Source: Floccularia luteovirens
Lineage: Eukaryota; Basidiomycota; Agaricomycetes; Agaricales; Squamanitaceae
NCBI GenBank assembly: GCA_009739215.1
Contig: VSJF01000006.1
Location: forward strand, 930,001-994,000
DNA length: 64,000 nucleotides
Direction: 5' to 3'
The position numbers were made by a program, and so were the translations under genes. The notes beneath the pieces are model-generated. The model was not told the DNA's origin, ran no database searches, and saw only the letters and a program-made list of their open reading frames with translations. How positions within the stretch are numbered: position 1 is the first letter of the stretch; every line of letters starts with the position of its first letter. Of this stretch, positions 49,146-63,213 are shown in pieces.

Positions 49146-49956
49146 TCATTCGAATGCATACTGGACAGCAGCACTGCATGCTTCGTTTGCATGAGCATCT
49201 TGGCCGTGTAACCGAAGACTCTGCCGTGTTGTGAAGAAGGTATCACATGCGGGGCAAGAATGGATGCCAAGGGTGTTTATTCTTTCGTCGCCCTGCGACG
49301 CCTGCGAACGAGATCGCTTGGATGAGTGTGAGAGCTGTGAAGGATTTCTTTGAGTTGGAGTCCCGAAAGTGAACAAAGCAGCGACCCTTACATTGTCATC
49401 ATCATCATCCTGGTCACATTTTGCCTTTCGCTTAAGCGATGATGTGAGAGTGGGTTCTAATACCGGAGTAAAAGAGAGCGATGAGACAAAGAGGGATGAG
49501 AGCGTGATAATGAAGGGGATACACACCAGCAAGAGTAGCGCTCATTTGTGCAGAGAAATTCTCGCGCCATGCAAGGATTCGTTTCATACGCATTGAGTAG
49601 GCCTCTGAGGATAATTCTGAGTAAGAGGATGACTGGGAGTCGTCCATTGCTGAGGGAGTGTCAAACTCTTCTGGGGGCAGGTCTGAGGAGCAATATGACG
49701 AGACATCTGAATCCTCGTCTTCGTCTTCATCGTCGTCGGATTGGTCGGAGGAGTAGTCACAGGACGAAGATGAGGGAGTGCTATCGTTGATAGGAGAGCC
49801 AATACGTGGGGGTGGGGAAGAACATTCGACAAGCTGAATGATCTGGACAGTGTATGGCTCTGAGATGTAGAGAGAGGGTTGCTGTAGCTGCTTTTTGTTG
49901 ATGAGGTCGACGTGAGGGAGAGGGACAGTAGGTGCGACCATGATGTGAGGAAACAT
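49146..49956 (-). CDS. C2H2 zinc-finger protein, 246 aa
   Basis: Exons 49956-49527 and 49456-49146; 741 nt. The N-terminal half has an acidic Ser/Asp/Glu-rich stretch (SDQSDDDEDEDEDSDVSSYC), possibly a transactivation segment, then a helical region (SMRMKRILAWRENFSAQMSA). After the intron come a basic KRKAKCDQDDDDD element and, near the C-terminus, a single finger CPACDTFFTTRQSLRLHGQDAH with the C-x2-C-x12-H-x4-H spacing. A single finger is weak evidence for DNA binding by itself. The acceptor is placed at 49458-49457 to keep phase. No close family member is recognised; the acidic plus finger layout suggests a transcription regulator. Confidence 0.72.
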
Positions 49957-50308
49957 TGCGCGGGGAAGGAGTGAAGATGAGAGAGAAGAGAAAGGAATTT
50001 AAATTGTCGGGGAAAGGTGCCACGCGAAGGGCATGAAGAGGACATCTAGGAAAGCATCTGTGCGAGTTAAGGAGTCGCACTAAGCAACTGTTGGCGGCTG
50101 TGGTGGCATCGATCTCATCTCAGATCATTCATCATATTTATTATTATTTTTATTATTTTATTATTTTCTCAATGTCACCCGTCACACAATCGAGATCTCA
50201 CCTCTTCGCTTCAAATTTCTTGTGTATTCTCACGGTTTCCCATTAATATCTCTCACACGAGTTAGATGCTACCCTTAGCTACTGTGTGTTTGCTATGTCA
50301 TTCTCTTT
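49957..50308. other. Intergenic, between C2H2 gene and MKT1
   Basis: About 350 bp upstream of the C2H2 gene start and downstream of the MKT1 stop, with an AT-rich stretch of TTATTATT-type simple sequence around 50136-50170. Likely MKT1 3' UTR plus C2H2 promoter. Confidence 0.5.
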
Positions 50309-53083
50309 TTACGGTCGCATCGGTGCAAGCCAGCTCTCGGCTGCTTCAAATTGGTCAATCAGCTCACGTAGCACTGATCCCTCAGAATGTAGTTGTCTCA
50401 TCGCACTCAGCGCCTGTTATATGTACTCTTGTTAGATCCCTGCTCTCTCCTCTTATATTACGAATAGGCTTACCACGTCCCAGAATCTGAACCCTCGTTC
50501 CACCTCCTGTTTTGGATCCTTCACCCCAGGGAATGTTTCCTCACAGATTTCAAGTGCCATTTCTTTTGCCTCCTTCACACCCTCTGCATTGGGATCCCGC
50601 ACTCTTGTCCGATTATTAATATGTGTAAGTGCGTCAAGGTAGACCTTGGCCAACACTCCGAATCCGGTATTCACTTCTTTTTGGAAAGGAAGTGATAATG
50701 TTATGTCCAAGAAATCATCCCGTGCACGACGGGCATCGTTCCGGAGCAGCATATTGAGCGAAGTTACTTCTAACAACGTTCGCAGTGCTCGCGTAAGCGA
50801 TCTCACAAACGAGTTGAATACCAACAGTTCGCGAGATAGTGGTGCAGACCATGGTACTGGCTACAAGTCATGTGTGGGGAAACGCTCATTTTCAGCATGA
50901 TCACTTTCTCTCACACTTTGGAGTATGATTCTTACCTTGAAGTTGAGCGGTACAATACTAAGTACTCGCATGACGAGCAACATACTCGATTTTTCCTCAT
51001 CTGTGAACCAAGCTTAACAAAAAGCAAACTGACGCACGAAAACACATGGACTTACCAGTGCCAAAGCTCGGACCACCACTGAATGCCCTACCAGACCATA
51101 AATGACCATGCATGACGCCTGCCCTTACCAGTTCCAGGAATAAGTATAGGGGATCTTGGAACTTGTCGTTGAGACGGGTCGGTTTGATTGCGGTATACAT
51201 AGCACGCGCCAAGGGTGAGTGCATGTGAGAATTAAGCAAAAATCTATCATTCAATAAATCAAAATCAAAGATACACGGGAAATGAAGAACATTTCTCACC
51301 CTCGAAGTTCCAAGAAACGCCAAATCACATTTGCAACTAATTCATCCTTCTTGTCAAGGGGTGCAGAGGAGCTGTTCTTAATTTTCGTGCGTGTTGCCAA
51401 TCTTTCTGATGCAGTGGCACCCAAACATAGCGCGAAATCAATCGTTGCAGACTAACAAGGAATCCCAATGTCCGAGTTAGCCTTTCAAGGTCATTTTTTC
51501 TCATTGTGCAGAAGGAGCTTACGTTTTGTCTCCTAAGTTCTTCCTCTACGATAGAGTATGGTACATTCCAACCAGCGACTCGTTCGGCCAGTTGTGCCGT
51601 TTGCGGTGAATTGTGTTGGACAAACTTTTGGTTATGTGGAGCTGGTTGCTCAAACCAGAAGTGTCCGTGTACTTTTCTGTTGGCCCAGAAGCTATGACTG
51701 ACGCTGCTAATTAAAGCTAGTGCTGTGGCCCGAGGGCCGGTTTGACCATCAGTGATGACTTCTTTCACGAAGCGTTTGTATTCGGTCGTTTCACCGTTAT
51801 CCAATGGTGGGTTTTCCACAATCTGGCCACTTGTGAGCCATACAAGGGCTTGAGGGCCAAGTAATCCCCGAGAAAGGTAAAAGTATATCTCGTCCGGCAA
51901 TCGGTTCGTGAATATCTCGTGCAGGTCTTGTGGGATATCAGCAGCCGTGATATGATGATGGTTGGAATGACCATGAGCAACAGGTGGGCTGATAGCGAGG
52001 GGAAGGGGTAGGATCGTTCCTTCCGAAGAAAGAATCAGAGAATATTTGATCATGGACCGTGTGCGAGCATAGTGTTCACTGTACTGGATTGTCTTGACCG
52101 CGGGATGTTCGGCACATGCAGATACGGCGGCGTGACCTGACTTGTAGTACCTAACCATGTCGACAGTTGCTTTTAAAGCTTGCTCATGTACTGTGGGTGG
52201 GAAAGGTGGAGAATGATCAAATCCAACTAGGATACCCACATCCATGAATTGGTCCTCATTCACGCCTAGTTCTTGTACAAGTGTCCTCTTTGAGGTAAAT
52301 TGGAAGGATGGGTTTGCAGATGTGAGGTCAAGCGAAGTAATTAACTTGTCAACACCAGGGTACAACAAGGTATCTGTCGGTCCAAAGATTGCATGAATAT
52401 ATGATTTGGGGTGACGCTGAAGGTAAATTAACTTTGAAAGTTTTAATTTTCTTTTGTAAGTCACGCTGACCAAATTTGAGGAAGCAGCGAGAAACTCGTG
52501 CGTACCTGTGTCCATGCAACATATGGTGCAATTATGAATTCTACATTCCTATGTCTGAAAATACGTAACACCATCCTCCACAGGTCCCATTGTGCAATGC
52601 TGCTCCTACCCTCAAATAGTTTTGTAGCCGCTTCCTCCTGTCCAGCCTCATACTTTGACCAAGCATCACGTCGATCCCTACAGGCTTCATTATGTTCAAG
52701 CGCATGAGACGGTTTCCAACGTTTGTTAGGGATAAGGCCCGGGAATACAAAAACAGGTTTTATATGCAGCTTCTCCAGTGCACGGAGGTCAGTCTCGATG
52801 CGCTGTGTGAGCGCTAAAGGTAAACCCCCCGTAGCCGCCAACAGGGGCTCACGGGAGGGTGGATTATCCATCAGTTGCTGTAAGTAGTACGATGCATCGA
52901 TACCAAGACGTGAATCTGATAACACCGACAAGGGGAGGGTTTGTAGATGCTTCCGTTCTGCAAGGTAGTCTAAGTAAACGCGGAAAAAAAGTTATAACAA
53001 GATGATTTCAAATTTCAAGTCAATTATGGGCAAGAACATTAGCCTAGAGCAAATATCTCACTTTCAAGGTGCTTAATAGGCAT
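50309..53083 (-). CDS. MKT1: Post-transcriptional regulator Mkt1 (XPG/FEN-like fold)
   Basis: Mkt1 forms a cytoplasmic complex with Pbp1 in yeast and regulates translation or stability of specific mRNAs. Eight exons: 53083-53062, 52969-52506, 52431-51523, 51451-51300, 51243-51056, 51000-50936, 50860-50474, 50413-50309; 2292 nt, 763 aa, near the yeast length of about 830. The start MPIKHLE and following YLAERK, LGIDASYYLQQL match the XPG-N-like region; VAWTQLIYLQRHPKSYIHAI and LYPGVDKLIT match the XPG-I-like region. The Mkt1-specific N and C domains follow (YSIVEEELRRQN, GFLLNSHMHSPLARAMYTAI), ending ESWLAPMRP. The XPG catalytic acidic cluster is not evident, as in other Mkt1 proteins, so it is probably not a nuclease. 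All junctions close in phase. Confidence 0.94.
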
Positions 53084-56000
53084 TTGCAGCCAGTAATTTT
53101 TCTGGGGGTCAATGTCCGCGTGGAGGTTTTTGGGTCGACGTTGCCAACAGCGATGTGCAAACAAGTTCAACTTACAATGTTGATTATGTAATCATCAGAG
53201 AAATTTCAAGCCTTTGTTTTTTGAAACTTGCTGTACTTGATGGTGCAACCATTCACATCATCTCAGTTTTCCTGCTGTGGGACTTGCGATTTACAACATG
53301 GATCCATGTTCGTTCTAGATCACTCACTTTTTCTCAGCATTCAGGGTATCTGGTTTATTTTATCAGTGTGAACGAGGAGAATATGCTAATGATCTGTGAG
53401 ACACCCTTAATATCTGCTTGTGAAAAACCTATTAACGACCTTGCGAAAAAAAAGGATCCGAAAAAATCCAACAAAGGAAAAGCTAAAGTATTTCTCACAC
53501 AAATATCCATAATATCTATAGTTTCCAGGCTCTTCTGCACCGGCTTTGCCAAGCCCTATCAAGACGACATTTCGACACTACTTCGTACCTGGGCATATGT
53601 CTCTGAATCCACGCGTCTGGTGACACTCCGCCATGCCATTTATCGTGTCCTTGCCCTCGCTTTGTTACGCCAATTATAGAGGCCAGCTTACCCACACTCC
53701 GATGCCGGACCTAGACAGAAGAGATGCAATCAATTAGACCGTTGACCTACTTATGGGGGAGAGAGCTAGTTGATCCTACTGAATGCGGCATTAAGATAAC
53801 TCTCAGCTCTCCGTTTTCAGAAAAATCATAATCATGCCCATGCTTACCGACTCTTCGTTCTCTGTTACCGGGACCGCAATTCAAAAAAAGAAGGAAAAGG
53901 ACACTTAACAGTGATCATTTGTCATCTGACTTGCTCTCAAGGTAAGTTCAAAACACTTCAATGATCACGTTTCGATGTGCGTTACTTGTCACCTGGAGAA
54001 CAAGGGATGAACCCGCAGCCGGGATTGCGACGTACACCGGTGTTCTAGATATAGTGTCTTATCGACCAAGTGATCCCGGATCCTTCATACCTAAAAGCTC
54101 TATAGAGGTTACACAATCTGCGATGTTTCTCCGACCCAGTTTCTCATACCACTCTCACCAACGTTGCTTCATTCTATCAAATCTATAAACTACCTCTTCC
54201 CGCGAAAAATGGCCATTTTTGGCTGAAATTTCACATGCCCTCTCTGTCTTCTACATCTTGCTCTCTCACATCCCGGAAGATTATGACGACGACGGTATTT
54301 CGTCGGCTTGTATCTACATCAGAAAACTTACCATAGAAGCCATATTTTTGCGTCATGGATGAAGTATATCATTGATCAACTTTCTTAAGCAGGACGTCCA
54401 AGACCATCTCAAGACCCACCAAATTGTCACTGATTTTCTAGAACATACATGCATCGTGGATACATTCATAATGCCATTACACGTTCGCACACCCTTACTC
54501 TCCCCCTACGTTATAGTTGTCATTTGATACGAATCAATACCTCGACAATCACTGAGTGAGTCCGGCCCACATTCGACATACTGTGGAATTGTCACATGCA
54601 ACAAACTTCCGTTCAAAATTGGATCCACTCATGTTTATTTTTGATCCGGCGGAATGAAAGAAAACTGTAAAAACCGGTAGCATTCTGCAATGTGGACGCG
54701 CCTCCTTTAGTTGTTTTGTTACAAGCTAAGGGATCCGTGAGCAGTTCTCCATTCCCTCCTTGCCTAAGCAACCCGTTCTATTCGTGAGAGCCTCTTCAAG
54801 ATACACACGCAAATTGATACACACCTCAATTTTATCTTGACACACATCAAATGTGATTGCCCTCTGATGACCGCCCAAGCTGTTATTATATGGCTAATGC
54901 CAAGAAACTCAGAAGCGATTTTTGTTTCCATACCTTGGTTTTGGGGGAGGGAAACAAGCAAAAAGACGAAATTGGGATAAATAGGCGGTGGGGAAATCAT
55001 AAGCCACATCGTGCAAGCTTGGCAAATTACAAACAGGTTTATTTTTCCCCGCACAATCTACACCCTCTGTGCCTAAATACAGGTGATGAGATTCTGAATA
55101 ATTGTAATTTAAAAATGCCCATCATCACATGGTTGACTAACTTCTTCTGTAAAAGGCTTTACTGCTACAACGCATGCAGTTGACAATCACTCCGTTTCAG
55201 TTCGGTAGCATTCTAACATATCTGTTCTAGGAGATAAAGAGAAAACACATTAAAACTAAATGGGAGATTCGGTTAATTAGAGATACAAAGGGGGTAATGA
55301 ACCATAAATAGACACAATGAGCGCCTTTACGTAAACCCCTTTTGGAAAAACAAATATATTGGTGGTCCAAGATAGCCCGTACCTTGCACCAAACCAATCT
55401 CGATAATTTCTTGTGCGGATGATTTGGTGACCGTAAGTCACTCCTCTTAACCTCGTCCCTGGTATAACAAATATGTTATGTAAATTTTACCTACATCATC
55501 AACACTAAACGCCTCAATAAACGAGTGGGAGGAGGGGAGGCAATAAGGGGGTTTTTACAATCGGGGGTTGGTTGTAGTTAGGGATGGTTACCCAGTGTTC
55601 GGGATGCGATCACCGTATATCAAACCGCCTATTGATTGTGTTTCGTTGAGCGCCTTTTGGTATGTGGTCCCGCAAGAGCTTATTTATCTGTTCCACACTT
55701 TGCGGGGACAATCAACAATATAGAAAAATAAATGAGGTAAATAGGTTCGTGCAACAAGAACTTTCTCACTCCAAATTACATGTTTTTTTATCTTCTTCCT
55801 AGTTACGTACTCTATCCAAAACTTAATGCGGTATTAATGGTATAGTGTCCAATACGTACAGGGGTCCATACACAATATGTACATGTGGCCTGCCTTGGAC
55901 CGAATTGAAGGTATCAGAAACATAACCTTGCCCTCGTTTATCTGTCTTGAACTCGTTATACCCGATAATGTAGGCAACATGAAAGCGCCAAGTAATTTCC

Positions 56001-58889
56001 GTGTGATTTTTAAACTATATATCCTGAGAAGTTCTGGGAAGTCCATTTGAGTTCGAGAGAAAGGTAAAAGTTTTGAATGTCTTATTCGCAGATTGGGTTT
56101 CAGATATGAAATGAAAGTGATAGAAGCTGGAGAAGGGTATTCTGGAGAACATGGTCCAAGCTCCTCAGTTGAGGAGGAAAGGCATAGCCGAATGATTTAT
56201 CATGTTAGTTGAGTACTTCCTAATTCTGGTTCCACCAGTGACCTTACTGGAGTGATAATCGAGACGAGGGAGTTAAAGGTATCCGTGCCACATGGTTAAG
56301 AGTTCCTATTTCAGATTGCATAGCCTGCAACGCGCAATGTTGTATGTCCGAAGATTCACCCCATTGGCTTGAATTGATGCTCGAGCTCGAAAGGCATCCA
56401 TTTAAGTCACTCTGAGTACCTGTATGTTGCAGATCAGTACCCTAGAATGAAACATATACGCAGTAAATGGTGATTTGCGCTCTGCGTGCAAAGCAGTTAC
56501 TTGTGGATGCTCACAAACAACCGAAGCCCGAACCCAGTTTCGTGGATCGTCGTTATGCTGCGAGATTGTTACTCGACGTCCTTTAGCATTAACAAGGACT
56601 ATCTCACGCCAACTGTGCTATGTTCCAAGGCTTGAGAATATTGCTATATGGAATAAGTACCAAAATTGGTACTTTGCATGTGGAAAAGTCGCCGAGGTAC
56701 ATTTTGGAAGCTACATCCTGGCAATCAACGAAGCTGGTTTTTTGACAGTTAAAACCCGATTAAGTTGCCTGCAGGCTGTAGGAATACGACGCTCCCGGGG
56801 GTTGAGCGTGACGTTTGCGGGATGAATGTGAGCATTTAGTCAATGCGGATGCAGTTAATGCAGGATTAAGAAGAATTACGTGCTCGTATAGTGCGGGTGG
56901 TAAGTGGGGTTCACATTAGTTAGTCTGTTTAGAGCTTATAACTGGGTAGTGGCATTTTGGATCCGGTATCGGTTATGTGTACCATGAGGTATAAAGCCAA
57001 GCCTCACTCAAGAAATTTCGTGAGAGGTTGCTTTGTTGTCTTCGTCATAGCTAGTGAAAAGTTTAACATGTGGTCTTCAATTTTCTATAACACCTGAGCC
57101 CCACATGACAAGATTTGCGAATTTATGACGCGAATTTATGCTTGGAACATTATTCCTGTACCTGAACTGTGATGTGAAATTGATGGCCGTCTGTGTACAT
57201 AATAGTCAATGTGTTGGTGCGAAGGGCAGTAGGCTGGAACGCCAAACAATGCTCTCTATCAATTTTCTCGGATCCTAGAAGAAGGGGGGTTAATGGGTTT
57301 TACTTCAGAGTCAAGACTTTGCAACACGTGTGGTGATTTGGCGGTCCGGGCTGATTACGGGGGGTGAATGATAACAAAGACCCAAAGGATGGGATACACT
57401 CGCACATGTTCATTCGATAATGAATTGTACCATTATCTTGGTTTCACGGGAAGTCCTTACTCCCAAGTGTTGAGGTTGGATGAATGCCTGGTGACATGGA
57501 CACCCTTGAACAAAGATTTGAATCAAAAGCGGGTGGGAAAATTGGTGGAGTCAATCGATTCCTCAGGACACTTGATCTGCTCCAAAAATACACTTCAAGT
57601 GGAGGTTCATATAAAATTTTGAAGAGTGATTGGGTGATAGTGGTGTCGAACAGTGTCTGCAAAGTGATACTAAGTAGTGATGATAGTTGTCATCAGAAGT
57701 TTGAGCAGAGTCTGAGAGTATGAAAGGTATGATTGACTGAGCAACTTTTCGTTCTTGGAACTATGTTATATAATCGGTTGTGACAGATCATGAGAAAAAA
57801 CCTACTGCAATGGTTGGTTCTAATAGCCATATTTCCTGCATTATATGAGCCTTTCGTCGATTAGCTTTATACGACTTTCGGAGAGCAAACCCCAAGAATG
57901 GTATAATGCATCACGAGCCCAGGTAAGAGAGAAGCGGGATAAAAATAGTCTAAGTCAGTTTTAAGGAAGATTCGTGAACCCGAAAGATACCCGAAATAGG
58001 TGGCAGTGAGTGCAATGTCGTTTATAACATGATGATTGTTGTACATGCGTGTAGAATCTAACTGTCCTCGTAAGGAACATTGGTTCAACAGTAACGGAGA
58101 AGATCTCTGAAAAATACTAGTGTTGGGGTGAAACGAATGGCGTTTTATGCATGCAAAACTGACACTAAACCTTGCATGGCATATGCGCACTTCGCACGGT
58201 TGGATGAAACGTATATGATCTAAGCATGCACAAATATGCCACAGGGACCCTTGAATATTTGAATGGCTCAACAGAGTGTGTAACAAGTAGAATGAATTGT
58301 ACCTTACATTCTGATGTTCCCATACGGCCTTGAGGGAACGCAGACAAGAAAGAGAGAGCTGGGTGTTTAGTTTGCAATATTCGGTTAGATTGAAGTATTG
58401 CGGTTATTTTACCGATATTAATGGCAAAGATCTATGCAGCTGTGGGTCAGAGCCATGCAGTGCCAAATTTACGGATAAGAACCGTAAGGATCGCTTATGC
58501 GGTGAGACCGTGGGCAATCAGTAGAGAAGTGCACAGACAATTCGGCCGAGGTTGACATGCTATGACCTCCGGAATGCCGACTGGATGAAAAAAGACAAAG
58601 AGAAAAGAAAAGAAAAAGAGATTTTTTACCGGGTTAATGGTGCATCAGAGTACGGCTGGATAGATAGCAGTAAGACAAGACAGCAGCAAGAAGAAGAGAT
58701 GATAATGAGCAGCAGTTCGAGTGGCCGGATGTTGACGGGGATTACGGACGGGATCGGGGAAGAGGGTTGACTTGAGCGTAATCTGTTCTTCCCTTTAATA
58801 TTCTCCTTTACCATTCTCTTACCCATCTCTGCTTTCTCTTTCTACTCCTCTATCATCGTTCTCCCCGTTCTCCTCCTCTTCCTGTGCTC
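53084..58889. other. Gene-poor block, about 5.8 kb
   Basis: No recognisable gene. The longest frame (53155-53679, 174 codons) begins without an ATG and its product is unlike any family I know. Remaining frames are short and overlapping. It must hold the MKT1 promoter on its left side and, from about 58780, the pyrimidine-rich 5' leader of the next plus-strand gene. No tRNA, transposase or repeat family recognised. Confidence 0.5.
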
Positions 58890-60389
58890 ATGAAGGGCTG
58901 TCTCAAGTCTCCGTCTCCTTCACCGAGTCCCGGGTTGTACTGCTCCCACTCAAGGAAATGTGTCGCTTTTGGCCCGGAAGGCACAGAGCAGGTCTACACT
59001 GCTGACGAGTGGGATCGTACTCCCATGGAACCTGCACGCAAACTATCATATCAGTCAGTAATCCCCCCTTTATCTGTCAGGTTACTTTGTCTCTCTTCAT
59101 ATCTCCACATCGACTTTTTGCTATTGGACATTGCTGACACGTGAACTTCCTCGTGTAGGGACATGCTAGAACTCAAGGAAATACAACGTTCATTGCCTCT
59201 AGCCGACCAACTCCCAGATCCTGTTTCTGGTAAACCCGCATCGCGCTTTTTGTCGACTGTTCCAATTGGCCTCCTCCCTTTGCTCCCCGATAGCGACAGT
59301 TGCGGCTCACCATGTCCGAGTTCTCCGGCTTCAACTCCCCAATCTTCAAGTCCAATGATTCATGCCCATCCACCCCCAACGTTCTCACGTCCCACCCCCC
59401 CTACTGCCCAACGTCAGCCCGCTCACCTCTCACACCTTTTACCCGGAAGGCTTGCTCCAGTCCGTCAGAAGCCGAGGTTTGCATTTGTGCCCCTTCTCGA
59501 CACCCCTCCACCTCCTTCCGACTACCCATCACCGCACTTGACTCGTCAAATGTCGCGTAGTCCTTCTCCCGAACACCATTTTGACACTGACCTCTCCCAG
59601 GATCCACCTACTCCATCTCTCACAAATGCATCTCTCGACAGTAGTCCCCTTTCACGAGCATCTTCATGTTCTCCCGAGCCCTCTTTCTTTCAGTTACCCC
59701 CTCTCCGCAAACACGAAAATGGGATTATAGGCTCTTATTCTCCTACCACATCGGACGACGGATTGGCGGATCTTCATGGGGGTAACGTCTTGTCTGACTT
59801 GCATCATGGCGTTGCATCGATGAGAATACATTCTTTACCGACCCTGCCTTTGCTCCCTCCTTCACGATTTTCATTGAATAAGGATCAGCGGGATTTGTAC
59901 AAAAATGACCCGATAAACACCCACATGAATAGGTCGTGTGACCTTAATTCGAATAGACAAATCCCTATCCAAAAGCCGCCCCGCCGGCGCAATATTATCG
60001 TTGTGAATGACATGGAAATTGAATTAGACGTTGATGATGATGAACCTGCTACCCCACCTTCCTCACCAGTCTCCCCGCCGGTTCCCACTGAGAGCTTAGC
60101 ACCGACATCAGATCCCATCTGTATTCCACAACTTAATTCCATGCCACATTCTCCGCTACAAGGAGACAAAGAGCGAGATCCATTGAGTACGCCCTCGACC
60201 TCGCCACGTTCGTCGTCTCGGGCCTCGACCCAGCCAGGGGACCCAGGGTCGCTTCACGCACCTATCCGCTTTAAGCGAGCTTCGAGAGGAGAACCTCAAC
60301 CTGGGGTTTCCTCGTGCTCTCCGAAATGTGGTTCTGTATTACAGCGTTCGAGCCCGCGCTCGAGCCCTGTACTATTTCCAATTGCCTGA
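58890..60389 (+). CDS. Pro/Ser-rich fungal protein with conserved N-terminal motif, 464 aa
   Basis: Exons 58890-59053 and 59159-60389; 1395 nt. The N-terminal 90 residues look conserved: SRKCVAFGPEGTEQVYTADE, WDRTPMEPARKLSYQDML, ELKEIQRSLPLADQLPDP, then SRFLSTVPIGLLPLLP. KCVAF fits the R/K-x-V-x-F docking consensus of PP1 (Glc7) partners, so a phosphatase-targeting role is possible but is inference. The rest is Pro/Ser/Thr-rich with an acidic segment (MEIELDVDDDEPATPPSSP), probably disordered, with many SP/TP sites. The frame extends 6 nt upstream of the chosen ATG without another ATG. Intron is 105 nt, longer than most here. I do not know the function. Confidence 0.8.
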
Positions 60390-63213
60390 ACCGCGGATTT
60401 TGTCATCGGAGACTTTATGAAAAATGGTCAATTCTGTACATGTTCTGTTTTATTTCAGCAAACGACAAAGTGGATATAGACGGGGTGCAACATTAAACCG
60501 CGCAGGTTATGAAAGCCCCACTTATAATGGCATGCTCGCGCCTCATGCACTGAATGGCAATCTCGGACATACTTCAGCATATATTTGCTAGCAAATATTA
60601 TTCTTCTAGAGGAGGCTGTTTCCCCACAGTTGGAACAGTATTCGCAACGTATCAAGCAGTTTCTCATCACAACCTCTGACTTTCACGCACGTTCATCTTT
60701 AGTGACCGCTACACATGACCATGCATTGTTATCTAAATCTCTTCGCATTATATTCCCTAATATACATATTGTACCGCTCCTTGTATTTTACGATGACTTT
60801 ATCTACTTCTCCAATTTTATGGCAATTGCAAGGAAAATCTCAGCTATTGTGAGTAAACATTTTGGGACATACGCGACGTTGCAGCTATGTCATTGACGGA
60901 AGCATTGACAAAATGCGTAGTCGTCGGTTAAAACGCTAAAGGCTGTCAAAGTTGTTAGGGGTGGCGCGAATGCGTAATGTACATATGCCAGCAACTTGAC
61001 AGACCCCACCACTTAGCGTTAACCTCGCGAATTGTATTAATTTAGTACGTGGGTTTTGTAAACCCAGTGTGACATGACCTACAAGATAACATTTTAACCC
61101 AAGAACTAAAACGAGATCCTAATTACCAACCAGTGCTATATAGATGTTGTAGAATCACAATCTTAAAAAAGTAAAGTGGTCCAACACCACGTCGCATATG
61201 CATGGGCATCATATATCCAACTCCAAAGAGAACAGAATGCTAATAGTAACTTAGCGAAAATGAGATTGGTGGAAATATAACATTTTTACTTATCGATGTG
61301 AACACTAGACATATGGACTTAGAGCTGCATCTTCCAAGCCCCACGTTTCGAGTATTGTGAGGTGCAATGCCACTTTTGTAAGACCCCCGATTGCCTGAGA
61401 GAGTTTTGTGTGTTGAAAAGACATGAGAAGTTTGTTTGCAAGGACTTTTATCTCGGTCCTTGCGAATTTGTCCAAAAGCTTGCCACGCCTCAGATTTAGA
61501 ACCCGGTCACAAGGAAGTAAACAGATGATCGGTGAATTGTTTTATTTTATAGGTACACATAGATATATATCATGTCGTAAAAGCAAACACACGACGTCGA
61601 TGCGGGGCCTCTGAGAGTTTTGCTTCTTGCAAAGAGTTGTCCGAATACCTAATGGGCTTGAGAAATTGTCCGTTTTTTTTCCCATAAGCCACTTGGGATA
61701 AGGATCTCGTCGTTAATACACAAAAGAAGCCTTCTCGCAATATTTGCCGTAATTCATGATGGCGCAAAGTCGCTTTTATGTTTGAAAACACGATTCCCTA
61801 CAGCGCCTCATTAGACAACTGCGGAGAAGATCTAAGATCACAATAAAGTTGGAGCATCTGTGAATAGAGTAGAATAAATGACCTGTGAGAGCGTAGACTG
61901 TGAGAGACGTGGTAAAAAATAATTAGATGGCGACTAACTCCCCCTCAGCATTTATTTTTTGATAATCTTGGATTTGCCAAGTACTTTGTGTGGGTTGTTA
62001 CCGCCCTTCACGGATGTGACGTTCGCGAAGCACAGAAAAAAACATCACTTGGCCCACCCTACTCTCTCAAGCTCCAGCATGATGCATGGCGTCCTGTGGA
62101 AGGCATCAAGGATAAGTAATAAAATTAGGACAATGGTCCGATGTCAAGCCAGGTCTTGACCTAAAGGTAGCCTAGGTGTGAAAGGTCATTGACATAACAG
62201 GCGAGCACAGTTATAACAGACTTTGATGTGAACCATAACCAGCCTTATAGCTATAGCCAGAAATATCGGTGTAAACTGCTGAAGAAGCACACGACGGAGT
62301 GAGAGAATAGTTACCGTCTTTCATTAACCAGCTCCATAGCGAACATCAACTGTTCTGCCATACTCGGGGATGTGACGCATCTCCTCCATATTCTGTGATT
62401 CATATCTTGAGCAATGATGAGGTCTTTAGCTGCGTAAGAGTGTCACATCTTTGAGCCATCCATGATGTAGCCACGCAGGAAAACCCATGAACATGTGACT
62501 ATCAACCTTCCGTCCAATCCCATCTGAACGATTTGTTGGTTGAAACAAAGATGACCCTCACCATCTGTATTCTTGTCGCGGTGATTCGCACAATAAATCC
62601 TTGAACTACGCCGCAGCCGCAGTAAGACCTCGCCTCGCGACTCGGATCTCGCGGTCTTGCGGCGTTGTTCGTTGTTTTTCTTCTGACTTCATCGATGCAG
62701 GGACCTAACAAGGAAACCTACCCTTCTATTCTGTTCTGAACCGTGATTGTCCGAAGGGTCTTATGGTAAAAGAAAAACTAAAATGATGGGTGAACTTGAG
62801 GAAACGGTGGCTTGATCGCTTCACACCTTCACAGATGGTCACTCGATTGAACTGATTGACATCCTAACGTGTGAGTGTACGGTTAATGCCCCTTAACCAG
62901 CACGCAGGGTAGCGGGGAATAACGCACCATGTATGGCTTTACATCATCCCTATAGGTATGGCTTAAATCCGATAACACAGTTGTAGATGTGTGTGCCGAA
63001 ATAGGTTAAACAGTTAGGGGGTTGTCAGATGAGGATAAAATGCGGTTTAGGATATTTCCAAAATCTGAAGTATATGTAACAATATGGGGACAGGTGATAG
63101 ACAGAAATCGATTAATGGATCTCTCCCTTCTAGGTTAGATAGCTATCTAATGCTTCCAGCTGCGCGCAGTGACACGAATCAGTGTGGGCAGACCAGGAAA
63201 GGTTATCATAAAC
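60390..63213. other. Intergenic region, about 2.8 kb
   Basis: Between the 3' end of the Pro/Ser-rich gene (plus) and the 3' end of RSA4 (minus); a convergent arrangement. No frame exceeds about 105 codons and none is recognisable. GC-rich palindrome-like words occur near 62600-62670 but form no clear structure. Confidence 0.5.

Noticed and set aside
53155..53679. 174-codon frame as a gene
   Set aside because: Begins with GTG, has no ATG until the second half, no family resemblance, and such a length is expected by chance in 64 kb.
61080..61560. Possible transposon remnant
   Set aside because: No terminal repeats, target-site duplication or transposase-like translation could be seen.
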